Source of the DNA: Propionibacteriaceae bacterium UBA6122 | GTDB lineage: Bacteria; Actinomycetota; Actinomycetes; Propionibacteriales; Propionibacteriaceae | Assembly (NCBI GenBank): GCA_002428365.1 | Contig: DIVW01000026.1 | Span: forward strand, 44,256-108,255 | Direction: 5' to 3' | DNA length: 64,000 bases | Part shown: one piece after another, positions 25,170 through 32,912 of the stretch | Layout of the letters: each line of letters begins with the position of its first letter | How positions within the stretch are numbered: the stretch's first letter is position 1 | The notes under the pieces: generated by a model | Database searches by the model: none | Told to the model about the DNA's origin: nothing | The model's input: the letters and a program-made list of their open reading frames with translations, nothing else | Made by a program: the position numbers and the translations under genes

Positions 25170-26086
25170 TCGAACTCCTTGGTTCGGCGCTGATGCAGCG
25201 CGCCCTACTCGCGGCGTTGTTGGTCGGGGCCACCGCCCCGATAATCGGCACCTATCTGGTTCAGCGACGCTTGGCTTTGCTGGGCGATGGCATTGGCCAC
25301 ATCGCCCTCACCGGCGTGGCGGCTGGCTGGCTTGCGGGCGCGCTTGCCGGGTTGGCAACCCCTGAAGCCCTCGCCTTACCCGGAGCAGTAGCAGTGGCCG
25401 TGCTCGGTGCGGTCGGCATTGAATGGGTCAGAGCCAAAGGACGAATCACCGGCGACGTCGCGATGGCCATTCTGTTCTATGGCGGTATCGCTGGCGGCGT
25501 CCTGCTGATCAAGATAGCTGGCGGCACCAGCGCCAGCCTGATGACCTACCTGTTCGGGTCTATTGCCACTGTTTCCGTGTCGGATTTGTTGTGGACGACC
25601 GCGCTAGCTGGGTTGGTGCTCACGGTGAGCTTTGGACTACGTGGTCCTCTGTTCGCGGTGAGCCACGACGAGGAGTTTGCCAAGGCCAGTGGACTACCAG
25701 TGCAGCTATTTGCATCGGTACTGGCCGCCCTCGCCGCCCTTACGGTCACCGTGTCGATGCGCGTAGTCGGGCTGCTCTTGGTCTCGGCGTTGATGATCGT
25801 CCCCGTCGCCATCGCTCAGACCATAACCAAGTCCTTTTCGAGCACCATGGCGATCGCCAGCGCGATCGGCGCCGCCGTGAGCGTCGTCGGCCTCAGCATC
25901 ACCTATTGGCACGACCTGCCACCAGGGGCCACCATCGTGGTGCTGGCGATCGGTCTTTACGCGGCGGGCTCGCTGTTTCAGCGCTTCCGACGCCAGCCGA
26001 CGCCGAACACTGACCCTCACCCCGATCTGGACGACGATGTCACCGTCCGCGACACAACGACGCCCTTCCAGGAGCCACCGCCCTAG
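25166..26086 (+). CDS. znuB: Zinc ABC transporter permease (first locus)
   Basis: Permease of the ABC-3 family, 306 residues with about eight membrane helices. RALLAALLVGATAPIIGTYLVQRRLALLGDGIGHIALTGVA is the family signature near the N-terminus, and SMRVVGLLLVSALMIVPVAIA lies near the last helices. Start and preceding gene overlap by four bases (ATGA). The stop region overlaps a convergent exonuclease gene by four bases. The system imports zinc, judging from the Zur-type box upstream; manganese is possible by family. Confidence 0.92.
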   Translation: MIELLGSALMQRALLAALLVGATAPIIGTYLVQRRLALLGDGIGHIALTGVAAGWLAGALAGLATPEALALPGAVAVAVLGAVGIEWVRAKGRITGDVAMAILFYGGIAGGVLLIKIAGGTSASLMTYLFGSIATVSVSDLLWTTALAGLVLTVSFGLRGPLFAVSHDEEFAKASGLPVQLFASVLAALAALTVTVSMRVVGLLLVSALMIVPVAIAQTITKSFSSTMAIASAIGAAVSVVGLSITYWHDLPPGATIVVLAIGLYAAGSLFQRFRRQPTPNTDPHPDLDDDVTVRDTTTPFQEPPP

Positions 26087-26724
26087 AACAGTCGCGGCTC
26101 CAAGTCGACCCGCACCACCGGGACGGTGGTGAGCGCCCGGCAAGGCCGAGTTAGGCCACCACCGCTGTGCCCGAGACTCACTCCGGACGCGGCCAGCAGT
26201 TCAGCCACATTGGTCGCAGCCACCCGCTTAGCCAGGGTGATCGTGATTTCTGCTGCGGCCCGGGCGTCGGCCAACGCGTCATGGTGGTGGTCAAGACCAA
26301 CCCCACATTCGGCGGCAACAACGTCCAGAGTGTGGGCGGGCAGTTCCAGATGGCGGCGGGCCAGTACTAGCGAGCAGGCGTAGTCGAAGTCGAGTTCGCC
26401 GAACCCGCCTGCCGCTGACGCTTCCTGCAACGCGTTCACGTCAAACGAGGCGTTGTGGGCGACCAGTACCTGGCCAGCGATCTTGGCTAGCACTTGGGGC
26501 CAGACGTGATCGAAGCTCTGCTGACGCAGAAGTAGTTCGGTGGTGAAGCCATGCACTTGGCCACGGTCAAAATCGACCCAGGCGTGCCCGGAGGGTGGTT
26601 GGAGCATTCTGCTCCATTCGGCGGCAATCTGGCCGTCGTTCACCAACACAACTCCGACCTGACAGATCGAGCCTCGAAAGGAATTGGCGGTTTCGACGTC
26701 GACCGCCACAAAATCCAGTCCCAT
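26083..26724 (-). CDS. DnaQ-like exonuclease (DEDDh family)
   Basis: A 213-residue exonuclease. DFVAVDVETANSFRGSICQVGVV contains the motif I Asp and Glu, VLVAHNASFDVNAL motif II and HHHDALADARAAAEITI the motif III His and Asp. The C-terminal part after about residue 175 is unassigned. It is a smaller relative of the exonuclease-BRCT protein near 13 kb. The ATG at 26724 is preferred over TTG at 26730 because GGAGG lies seven bases in front. Probably acts on DNA or RNA ends; exact role unknown. Confidence 0.85.
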   Translation of the reverse strand: MGLDFVAVDVETANSFRGSICQVGVVLVNDGQIAAEWSRMLQPPSGHAWVDFDRGQVHGFTTELLLRQQSFDHVWPQVLAKIAGQVLVAHNASFDVNALQEASAAGGFGELDFDYACSLVLARRHLELPAHTLDVVAAECGVGLDHHHDALADARAAAEITITLAKRVAATNVAELLAASGVSLGHSGGGLTRPCRALTTVPVVRVDLEPRLF

Positions 26725-26852
26725 GCTCAACCTCCGCTAGCTCGTCAGCACCCGTCGATCCCCACCTTACGTCAGGCCACCCTGACAAAATGGGAACCCA
26801 GGTGACTGAGTTGTGGCTGGCTATGAAAGGCAAGTCCGACTAGGTTCGCCGC

Positions 26853-27578
26853 ATGCCTGACTGCCTGATCGCCACCCGCACCGGCGACGTCGCCCTACTC
26901 ACCCTGAATCGGCCCGAGCGGCGCAACGCGCTCAACATCGAGCTGTGCGACGCGATTCGCGAGGCCGCGGCCGATGCGGCCGACGCAGGCGTGCGAGCCA
27001 TCGTGGTTACCGGCGAGGGCAGTTCGTTCTGCTCCGGAGCCGACCTCAGTGAGGTGTACGGGCAGGCGTTCATTGATGCCCTCTATGGCATGCTGCACGG
27101 CCTGGCCCAGTTGCCAGTGCCGCTGATTGCCGCCGTCAACGGACCGGCCATTGGTGGCGGTGCCCAACTGGCAATCGCCTGCGACCTTCGGGTGGCGTCC
27201 GCGGCGGCTCAGTTCGCGGTGCCGACGCCCCGCAATGCGCTGGCCACCGACGCCTGGACCATCCGGACCCTGGCCGACATCGCTGGGCATGGGGTAGCTC
27301 GGCGTCTGTTACTGGCTGCGGAGACGTTCGATGCCGAGGCAGCACTGGCCGCTGGCCTGGCTGATCGCCAGGGAGATTTGGCGTCCGCCTTGGCTTGGGC
27401 AGCCGAAATCGCCACCTTCGCCCCGCTCACGCTGGCCTACAACAAGCGGGTGCTGAATGGCTGGGCCGAGCCGGACGAACTCGACCAGCGCTACGCCGAG
27501 ATCTGGGCCAGTCGCGACGCCAAGGAGGCCGCCGCCGCCTGGACGGAGAAGCGCCTCCCCCGCTTCAGCGGACGTTGA
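26853..27578 (+). CDS. Enoyl-CoA hydratase/isomerase family protein
   Basis: A crotonase-fold protein of 241 residues. VALLTLNRPERRNALNIELCDAI is the N-terminal motif, FCSGADLSEV carries the first oxyanion-hole backbone, and VPLIAAVNGPAIGGGAQLAIACDLRVAS the second. A Glu expected at the catalytic position of canonical hydratases (about residue 115) is not evident: the segment reads FAVPTPRNALATDAWT, so another crotonase reaction is possible. Single-gene unit; exact substrate unknown. Confidence 0.85.
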   Translation: MPDCLIATRTGDVALLTLNRPERRNALNIELCDAIREAAADAADAGVRAIVVTGEGSSFCSGADLSEVYGQAFIDALYGMLHGLAQLPVPLIAAVNGPAIGGGAQLAIACDLRVASAAAQFAVPTPRNALATDAWTIRTLADIAGHGVARRLLLAAETFDAEAALAAGLADRQGDLASALAWAAEIATFAPLTLAYNKRVLNGWAEPDELDQRYAEIWASRDAKEAAAAWTEKRLPRFSGR

Positions 27579-27626
27579 GCGCCGCACCGTATGATCTTCG
27601 CAGCGACGACCGCGGGAGGGGCGGAG

Positions 27627-27905
27627 ATGACCGAGAATGCGGCACTCAGTGGCCTCTCCAACGCTTCAGCATCGCTGCGTCAGGCCGAAAATGACTTGGA
27701 CGCCGCCGTAACCAGCGCGCGCGAGGCCGGCCTCAGCTGGGCCCAGATCGGCTCGGCATTGGGCGTCAGCCGGCAGTCGGCGCATGAGCGCTGGGGGCAT
27801 CTGGCCCGCGGCGGGTGTCAGCGGCGCGACTGCGATTGCCCGTCCCATGACCCAAGCCAGTGTCCGTGCGGGCATGGCCCCGGCAAGGGGCGAACCGCCG
27901 GCTAG
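27627..27905 (+). CDS. Small helix-turn-helix protein with Cys-rich tail
   Basis: A 92-residue protein that I cannot name. Residues about 30-55 (SAREAGLSWAQIGSALGVSRQSAHERW) form a helix-turn-helix similar to actinobacterial AsnC- or sigma-region-4-like proteins. The C-terminal 25 residues are packed with Cys and His (CQRRDCDCPSHDPSQCPCGHG), which could bind zinc or a cluster. The ATG at 27627 is used because GGGAGG and GGAG sequences precede it; a longer frame starts at 27591. Its end is three bases from that of a convergent NifX-like gene. Confidence 0.65.
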   Translation: MTENAALSGLSNASASLRQAENDLDAAVTSAREAGLSWAQIGSALGVSRQSAHERWGHLARGGCQRRDCDCPSHDPSQCPCGHGPGKGRTAG

Positions 27906-27908
27906 GAC

Positions 27909-28280
27909 TCAGCCGTGCCCGTGAGCCTCACTGTCGGCGCACGGCTTGGCTCCGAGCACTCGACCGTCCAGGTAGTCGGTCACGGCTTGAGCTACCGTGC
28001 CCGCCGCGCCAGTGGCCGTCGCGATGCCGAACTGCTCAAAGAACTGGATCGCCCGTCCACCCATGCCACCGCTGAGCATCACCTCGGCGCGCTGTTCGCT
28101 GATGAACTGCGGAATCTCGCCGGGCTGATGGCCTTCCAGGAAGGGATTGGCCAGGCTTTCCACACTGGACACCTCAGCCGCATCAACGTCGAGCACCACG
28201 AAATACGGGGCGTGCCCGAAATGCTGGGCGACGGGGGCGGCCAAGCCCTCGTCGGTCATGGCGGTTACTGCGATCCGCAT
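27909..28280 (-). CDS. NifX/NifB-type dinitrogenase iron-molybdenum cofactor family protein
   Basis: A 123-residue stand-alone domain of the NifX/NafY/NifB C-terminal fold (Nitro_FeMo-Co). MRIAVTAMTDEGLAAPVAQHFGHAPYFVVLD matches the start, and EVMLSGGMGGRAIQFFEQFGIATATGA the middle. Members bind or carry metal clusters; outside nitrogen fixers their function is unknown. There are no nif genes in the window. AGGAGG lies seven bases before the ATG at 28280. A perfect dyad about 50 bases upstream could bind a metal-responsive regulator. Confidence 0.87.
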   Translation of the reverse strand: MRIAVTAMTDEGLAAPVAQHFGHAPYFVVLDVDAAEVSSVESLANPFLEGHQPGEIPQFISEQRAEVMLSGGMGGRAIQFFEQFGIATATGAAGTVAQAVTDYLDGRVLGAKPCADSEAHGHG

Positions 28281-28327
28281 CTGCTGCCTCCTGTGCTGGC
28301 GCGCCCGGTGGCGCAGCGTCATCATAT

Positions 28328-28343
28328 GTCAGGTTTGCCTGAC
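28328..28343. promoter_or_regulatory. Perfect dyad GTCAGG-N4-CCTGAC upstream of the NifX-like gene
   Basis: The sequence GTCAGGTTTGCCTGAC is a perfect 6-4-6 inverted repeat, 48 bases upstream of the ATG of the leftward NifX-like gene. The central part partly resembles the AGGTTAGCCTAACCT-type boxes of DtxR/IdeR iron regulators. Site assignment is by shape only. Confidence 0.45.
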
Positions 28344-28793
28344 GGTGGCTCTGGGCGCGACAAAGACGAGATGGCCACCAGGTGGTTGACCCGGTGTCCC
28401 GGAAGCTTGATGTGCGTTTTTGGTGCCTGGAGCAGGCCGAAACTGAACCCGCGAGACCCCGTGTTCGAAAGTTGTCGCTACGACCGGCCAGAAAGGCGCC
28501 TCAAACAGCAAGAAACGCACACCCCACAGGTGAACCCGTCGACGCCCACCAGCCAGCGACGAATATCGCGCACGAGCTCCCCCTGCCCGTGAGCCGCGCG
28601 GAGGAACCGTCCCCGCGAGCCGTCCGGAGGAACCGTCCCCGGTGAGCCGCTCATGGGGACGGTTCCGGTGAGTGTGAACTGCTCATATTGGGGACGGTTC
28701 CGTTATGCGCAGTTGGAACTGCTCATAACGGAACCGTCCCCAATATGCCAATATGAGCAGCGTCCCCAATGGGAGCAGCGGTCAGCCAAATAG
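28344..28793. other. Geneless stretch with repeat fragments
   Basis: No gene is supported here. The right half is filled with copies of GGAACCGTCCCC/GGGGACGGTTCC at 28603-28614, 28629-28640, 28655-28666, 28690-28701 and 28730-28741, the last two inside a long hairpin. The left half has a possible short inverted-repeat pair, TGTGCGTTT at 28411-28419 and AAACGCACA at 28513-28521, which might mark an old insertion of about 110 bases. Confidence 0.5.
28684..28747. repeat. GGGGACGGTTCC hairpin repeat, copy 1
   Basis: Two 24-base arms (28684-28707 and 28724-28747) are perfect inverted copies and contain GGGGACGGTTCC and its complement. Between them, one mismatched pair is followed by an inner 6-bp stem GCAGTT/AACTGC (28709-28714 and 28717-28722) with a two-base tip. 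Three further partial copies of the 12-base core lie just upstream. The same architecture occurs at 50646-50703. It resembles REP-type palindromes mobilised by Y1 (RAYT) transposases, but no transposase is present. Confidence 0.85.
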
Positions 28794-29201
28794 TCAGGAC
28801 TGGGGCAACCCGGCGGCGGCTAGCAATTCCAGGGCCCGCTCGATCGGGTCGAGCTTGAGCACGAGTAGTGCTTGGCCACCACCAGAGGCCAACTCGGCGT
28901 AGAGGTATTCGACGCTCACCTCGGAGTCGTCGAAGATCGCCAGAATGTCGGCCAAGCCACCGGGACGATCCGCTACCTCGACGCCGATCACCTCAGAGAT
29001 TCGGGCGGTGTTGCCGAGCTCATGAACCGCCACCAGGGCCGCGTCGGCATCATCGGGGATGAACCGCAGAATGCCGAACCGGTCGGTCTCGGCCAACATC
29101 AGTGCCCGCAGGTTGATGCCGCGTTCACCGAGGTGCCGAATCACTGGGGCCAGCTTGCCTTTGCGGCTTTCCAGGAACACCGAAACCTGCTTCAGGATCA
29201 T
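28794..29201 (-). CDS. Tandem ACT-domain protein
   Basis: A 135-residue protein made of two ACT domains: KQVSVFLESRKGKLAPVIRHLGERGINLRALMLAE and VIGVEVADRPGGLADILAIFDDSEVSVEYLYAEL. ACT pairs of this type bind amino acids and commonly accompany phenylacetate-CoA ligases and indolepyruvate oxidoreductases. The ATG at 29201 is preferred to that at 29207 because AGGAG lies six bases upstream of it. The gene follows the ligase gene by ten bases, last in the operon, and may adjust pathway activity to aromatic amino acid level. Confidence 0.9.
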   Translation of the reverse strand: MILKQVSVFLESRKGKLAPVIRHLGERGINLRALMLAETDRFGILRFIPDDADAALVAVHELGNTARISEVIGVEVADRPGGLADILAIFDDSEVSVEYLYAELASGGGQALLVLKLDPIERALELLAAAGLPQS

Positions 29202-29211
29202 CGCCATCTCC

Positions 29212-30519
29212 TCACGCGCCCGCGGTCACAGTTCGCCGGTCGACGATCCGTTTGGCCTTACCTTCACTGCGTTCAATGGTCTTGGGGTTGACCAGTTTGA
29301 CCAACGCCTGAATGCCGAGGGCGAGCTTCAGCTCGTGCTCGATCTTGCGCTCCAGGGCCAGAATCACCTTCACCTCATCGGAGAACAAAGCCTCGGCCAT
29401 CTCGACCTCCACCTCGAGAGTGTCGAGCACCCCTTCCCGGTCGACCACGATTTGGTAATACGGCTCGACGCCTTCGACGCGCAGCAACACCTCTTCGACC
29501 TGCTGGGGGAAGACGTTGACGCCCCGAATGATCAGCATGTCGTCGTTGCGTCCCATCAACCGATGAATCCGCCGCGAACTGCGCCCGCAGGCACAGGGCT
29601 CATCGATCAGGTAGGTGATGTCGCGAGTGCGGTAGCGCAACACCGGGGTGCCGGTGCGGGTCAGCGTGGTCAGCACCAACTCCCCCACCTGCCCGGCGGG
29701 CAGCACCTCACCAGTTTCGGAGTCGATGATCTCGGGGTAGAAGTGATCCTCGAAGACGTGCAAACCGTTCTGTTCGGTGCATTCGGCGGCCACCCCAGGC
29801 CCGATCAGTTCGGTGAGGCCATAGATGTCGTAGGCCTTGATGCCGAGTTTGGCCTCGATATCGGCGCGCATCTCTTCGCTCCACGGCTCAGCCCCGAAGA
29901 AGCCCATTCGCAGCGGTCCGGCGGCCACGTCCAGGCCCTGTTCACGGGCGTACTCGGCGATGAACAGCGCATAGGACGGCGTGCACAGCAGCGCGCTGGT
30001 GCCGAAGTCAGTCATCGTGTTGAGCTGACGGAAGGTGTTGCCGGAGCTCATCGGTAGCGTCATCGCGCCCAGCGTGGTGCCGCCGTAGTGGCCACCCAAT
30101 CCGCCGGTGAACAGCCCATAGCCGTAGGCCACCTGGACGATGTCGTCACTGGTCACCCCGCCGGCGTCGAGGGTGCGGGCCATCACCTCGCCCCAGATGT
30201 CCAGATCGCCGCGGGTATAGGCCCCGACGACCGGCTTTCCGGTGGTGCCCGAAGACATGTGCACCTCGACGATGTCGGCCTGGGGCGAGGCGAACAACCC
30301 GAACGGAAACACCTCCCGCATGTCGTATTTGCTAGTCAGCGGGAGTTTGGCCAGCACGTCCAGGCTGGTCACCTCTGTTGGAGCCACCCCAGCCTCATCC
30401 AGCCGGTCGCGGTAGAACGGCACCTTGTCATAGACCAGCGCCACCAGGGCTTGCAGCCGCTGCAACTGAAGTTCGCGCAGCTCAGCAACCGCGAGAGTCT
30501 GGACGTCCTCACTCCACAT
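29212..30519 (-). CDS. paaK: Phenylacetate-CoA ligase family protein
   Basis: An AMP-forming acyl-CoA ligase of 435 residues, the PaaK length. The P-loop SSGTTGKPVVGAYT, the FFGAEPWSEEMR core, DIYGLTELIGPGVAAEC, and RTRDITYLIDEPCACGR with the C-terminal domain GRNDDMLIIRGVNVFPQQVEEVL are all present. It would activate phenylacetate, indoleacetate or a related aryl acid to the CoA thioester. It overlaps the oxidoreductase beta-subunit gene by 11 bases; together they suggest a pathway from aromatic amino acids through aryl-2-oxoacids. Direct CoA activation of an acid product is the likely role. Confidence 0.92.
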   Translation of the reverse strand: MWSEDVQTLAVAELRELQLQRLQALVALVYDKVPFYRDRLDEAGVAPTEVTSLDVLAKLPLTSKYDMREVFPFGLFASPQADIVEVHMSSGTTGKPVVGAYTRGDLDIWGEVMARTLDAGGVTSDDIVQVAYGYGLFTGGLGGHYGGTTLGAMTLPMSSGNTFRQLNTMTDFGTSALLCTPSYALFIAEYAREQGLDVAAGPLRMGFFGAEPWSEEMRADIEAKLGIKAYDIYGLTELIGPGVAAECTEQNGLHVFEDHFYPEIIDSETGEVLPAGQVGELVLTTLTRTGTPVLRYRTRDITYLIDEPCACGRSSRRIHRLMGRNDDMLIIRGVNVFPQQVEEVLLRVEGVEPYYQIVVDREGVLDTLEVEVEMAEALFSDEVKVILALERKIEHELKLALGIQALVKLVNPKTIERSEGKAKRIVDRRTVTAGA

Positions 30520-31105
30520 CAGCGGCCTCCATCAATTGCGCGGTGGCTAGCTCGCGACCGAGGTCGAAGGCTGCCTGGTTGGCTTCGTAGCTGCCCCGTG
30601 GCGAGAGCGCTTTGAGCGCCTGCTGGAGATATTCGGGGCCCAGATCGAAGAAGACCGAAGTCGCCCCAAGCAGGGCGGTGTTGCGCACCTTCAGTGGCAC
30701 GCTGCGCCGAATGGCGCTCAGTTCCACCCGGACGACCCGACCGAACAGTCGGCTGATTTCGGCTTCCAGCCCGTCGGGGTACTCGCTCAACCCGACCGGC
30801 AAAATCGGTTCGGCGAGGTAGCAGGCCGCCGCACCGGGACGCGCCCACCGCGACCAGCGCACCAACTCCATCGGCTCCATCGCCAAGACCACATCGGCCT
30901 GGCCGTGATCGATCACCGCTGAATACACCCGCTCACCGAAGCGGACGTGGCTGAAGACCGGCCCGCCGCGGCGCGACATGCCGTGGATCTCGCTCTTCTT
31001 CACATCCATCCCGGCCAGTGCGGCCGCTTCAGCCAGGACGTCGGAGGCCAACACGATGCCCTGGCCGCCGACGCCGACCATCAAGACGTTGAACACGCCG
31101 CTCAT
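30509..31105 (-). CDS. iorB: Indolepyruvate ferredoxin oxidoreductase beta-like subunit
   Basis: A 198-residue gamma/beta-type subunit of a 2-oxoacid:acceptor oxidoreductase. VLMVGVGGQGIVLASDVLAEAA is the family N-terminal motif, and KKSEIHGMSRRGGPVFSHVRFG, LAMEPMELVRW and PLKVRNTALLGA are conserved. It works with the alpha subunit (overlapping start, ATGA) to decarboxylate aryl pyruvates to aryl-acyl-CoA with transfer of electrons to ferredoxin or another carrier. Confidence 0.92.
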   Translation of the reverse strand: MSGVFNVLMVGVGGQGIVLASDVLAEAAALAGMDVKKSEIHGMSRRGGPVFSHVRFGERVYSAVIDHGQADVVLAMEPMELVRWSRWARPGAAACYLAEPILPVGLSEYPDGLEAEISRLFGRVVRVELSAIRRSVPLKVRNTALLGATSVFFDLGPEYLQQALKALSPRGSYEANQAAFDLGRELATAQLMEAADVE

Positions 31106-32787
31106 TTCTTGCCGCCCACCGGGTTGAGGTAGATCAGTTCTCGGCGGGCCGACTTCTTGTCGTCCAGCTTGTCCAGGCGCTTCAGCTTCTGGCCTTCAAT
31201 CAGGCACAGGCCGAGCACCACCAGCAGCCGCACGCCGTGGCGCTCGGCGAGGGTCTCGATTGCGTTCGAGATGCCGCCGATGTCGTAGGCGTCCACCATG
31301 CCGATGTTTTCGGCCGGGATGCCGAACGACCTGGCCAGCAGTTCGTAGTCGACGCTGAAGGAATCTTCGCGGCCCATCCGTTCCCCGCTCATCGGGTTGG
31401 GTTGCATGCCGGTCATGGCGGTGGTGCCGTTGTCGAGGACGATGTAGAGCCCGTCGCGTTTGTTCCACACCGCGTTCAACAGGCCGGTGATGCCGGAGTG
31501 GGCGAAGGTTGAATCGCCGATCACCGCGGCGATTTTGCCGCGCTGTTCGGCTGGGGCCACGATGTCCATGCCCTGGGCCATGGTGATCGAGGCGCCCATA
31601 TCGAGCAGGGTGTCCATCGCGTTGTACGGCGGCAGGACGCCGAGCGAGTAGCAGCCGATATCGCCGGAGACGATCATGCCCAAGCGCCGCAACTCGTTGA
31701 ACACATGATCGTGCGGGCAACCAGCGCACAAGCCTGGCCACCGCGGCGGCACCGCGAATGATGGCTCGACCACCGCTGGCGCCTCCCCCAGCCCGAGGCC
31801 AGCGGCCACGATCGCTGGGGTGAACTCGCCGATGGCCGGGAACGCGTCCTTGCCGATGCAGGCGATGCCCCACGCCTTCAGCTGAGTTTCGATCACCGCG
31901 TCGAGTTCTTCGACGACATAGAGGGTTTCGACCTTCTCGGCGAAGCCCTTGATCAGTTCCGGTGACAACGGATGCACCAGGCCAAGCTTGAGCACCGGGA
32001 CGTCCTCGTCGACTTCGCGCACATAGGTGTAGGGAATGCCGGAGGTGATGATGCCGACCGGCGCCTTCGCGCCAGCGTCCGGTTCACCGGTGGGCCATTC
32101 GATCCGGTTGGCCGGGTGGGTGGCTGCGTCGGCGGTCAGCCGCTGCATGCGCTGCTCCACCACCAGACGCCGCTTGCGGGCGTTGCCGGGAATCATCACG
32201 TACTTGCCCGGGTCGGAGACGAAACCAGGCTTGATTGGTGCCTCACCACGCACCGGCCCACCGTCGGGGAAGGGCGCGATCAGGCTCTTGGAATGCGACA
32301 ACCGGGTGGTCATTCGCAGGAAGACCGGAGTGTCGTAGGCCTCGGACAACTCGAAGGCCAGCTTGGTGAACTGCCGGGCCTCTTCAGAGTCGGACGGTTC
32401 CAGCATCGGCACTTTGGCCGCGATCGCGTAGTTGCGGTTGTCCTGCTCGTTTTGGGAGGAGTGCATCTCGGGGTCATCGGCGGTGATCACCACCAGCCCA
32501 GCCCGCACGCCCAGATAGCTGGCGGTGAACAGCGGATCGGCGGCCACGTTCACGCCGACGTGCTTCATCGTCACCAGGGCGCGTCCGCCGGCAAGGGAGG
32601 CACCGACGCCGACTTCGAGGGCAACTTTTTCGTTCACCGACCATTCGGTGTAGACCTCAGGCTGGGTGGCCAGGGCCTCCAGGATCTCGGTGGACGGGGT
32701 GCCCGGATAGCCACAGCCGACCGCAACCGCGGCCTCCCAAGCTCCGAGGGCAACCGCTTCATTGCCGGACAGCATTCGCGTGCGCAA
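31102..32787 (-). CDS. iorA: Indolepyruvate ferredoxin oxidoreductase alpha-like subunit, lacking the C-terminal ferredoxin domain
   Basis: A 561-residue thiamine-diphosphate enzyme subunit. The N-terminal pyrimidine-binding part starts SGNEAVALGAWEAAVAVGCGYPGTPSTEILEAL; the C-terminal PP-binding part has LCAGCPHDHVFNELRRLGMIVSGDIGCYSLG, GASITMAQGMDI and DSTFAHSGITGLLNAVWN. IorA proteins usually end in a two-[4Fe-4S] ferredoxin domain with CxxCxxCxxxCP repeats; this one stops after LIYLNPVGGKK with no such cluster, so electrons must leave by another partner. TTG start at 32787 follows AGAGAGGA; ATG at 32775 is the alternative. First gene of the operon. Confidence 0.88.
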   Translation of the reverse strand: MRTRMLSGNEAVALGAWEAAVAVGCGYPGTPSTEILEALATQPEVYTEWSVNEKVALEVGVGASLAGGRALVTMKHVGVNVAADPLFTASYLGVRAGLVVITADDPEMHSSQNEQDNRNYAIAAKVPMLEPSDSEEARQFTKLAFELSEAYDTPVFLRMTTRLSHSKSLIAPFPDGGPVRGEAPIKPGFVSDPGKYVMIPGNARKRRLVVEQRMQRLTADAATHPANRIEWPTGEPDAGAKAPVGIITSGIPYTYVREVDEDVPVLKLGLVHPLSPELIKGFAEKVETLYVVEELDAVIETQLKAWGIACIGKDAFPAIGEFTPAIVAAGLGLGEAPAVVEPSFAVPPRWPGLCAGCPHDHVFNELRRLGMIVSGDIGCYSLGVLPPYNAMDTLLDMGASITMAQGMDIVAPAEQRGKIAAVIGDSTFAHSGITGLLNAVWNKRDGLYIVLDNGTTAMTGMQPNPMSGERMGREDSFSVDYELLARSFGIPAENIGMVDAYDIGGISNAIETLAERHGVRLLVVLGLCLIEGQKLKRLDKLDDKKSARRELIYLNPVGGKK

Positions 32788-32805
32788 GGCGTAGGTCCTC
32801 TCTCT

Positions 32806-32820
32806 ACTACGCCGCGTAGT
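32806..32820. promoter_or_regulatory. Perfect 15-bp palindrome upstream of the iorA operon
   Basis: ACTACGC-C-GCGTAGT is an exact inverted repeat ending 18 bases before the iorA start, in the short leader that also carries the ribosome binding site. Its position in the 5' leader or core promoter suggests a repressor operator, for example of a TetR-type protein. No regulator gene is adjacent. Confidence 0.5.
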
Positions 32821-32912
32821 TTAGGCCGCCGATGCTGCCCGGACGCACCGCGACCGCGGGCTTCCCAAAGGGTGGAGAAAGTGGCGCCGATAAGGGGTGA
32901 AGCAGATCGGGG

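Noticed and set aside
28603..28747. CRISPR-like array from the repeated GGAACCGTCCCC units
   Set aside because: Units are only 12 bases, in both orientations, with unequal spacing and no cas genes; a REP-type family fits better.
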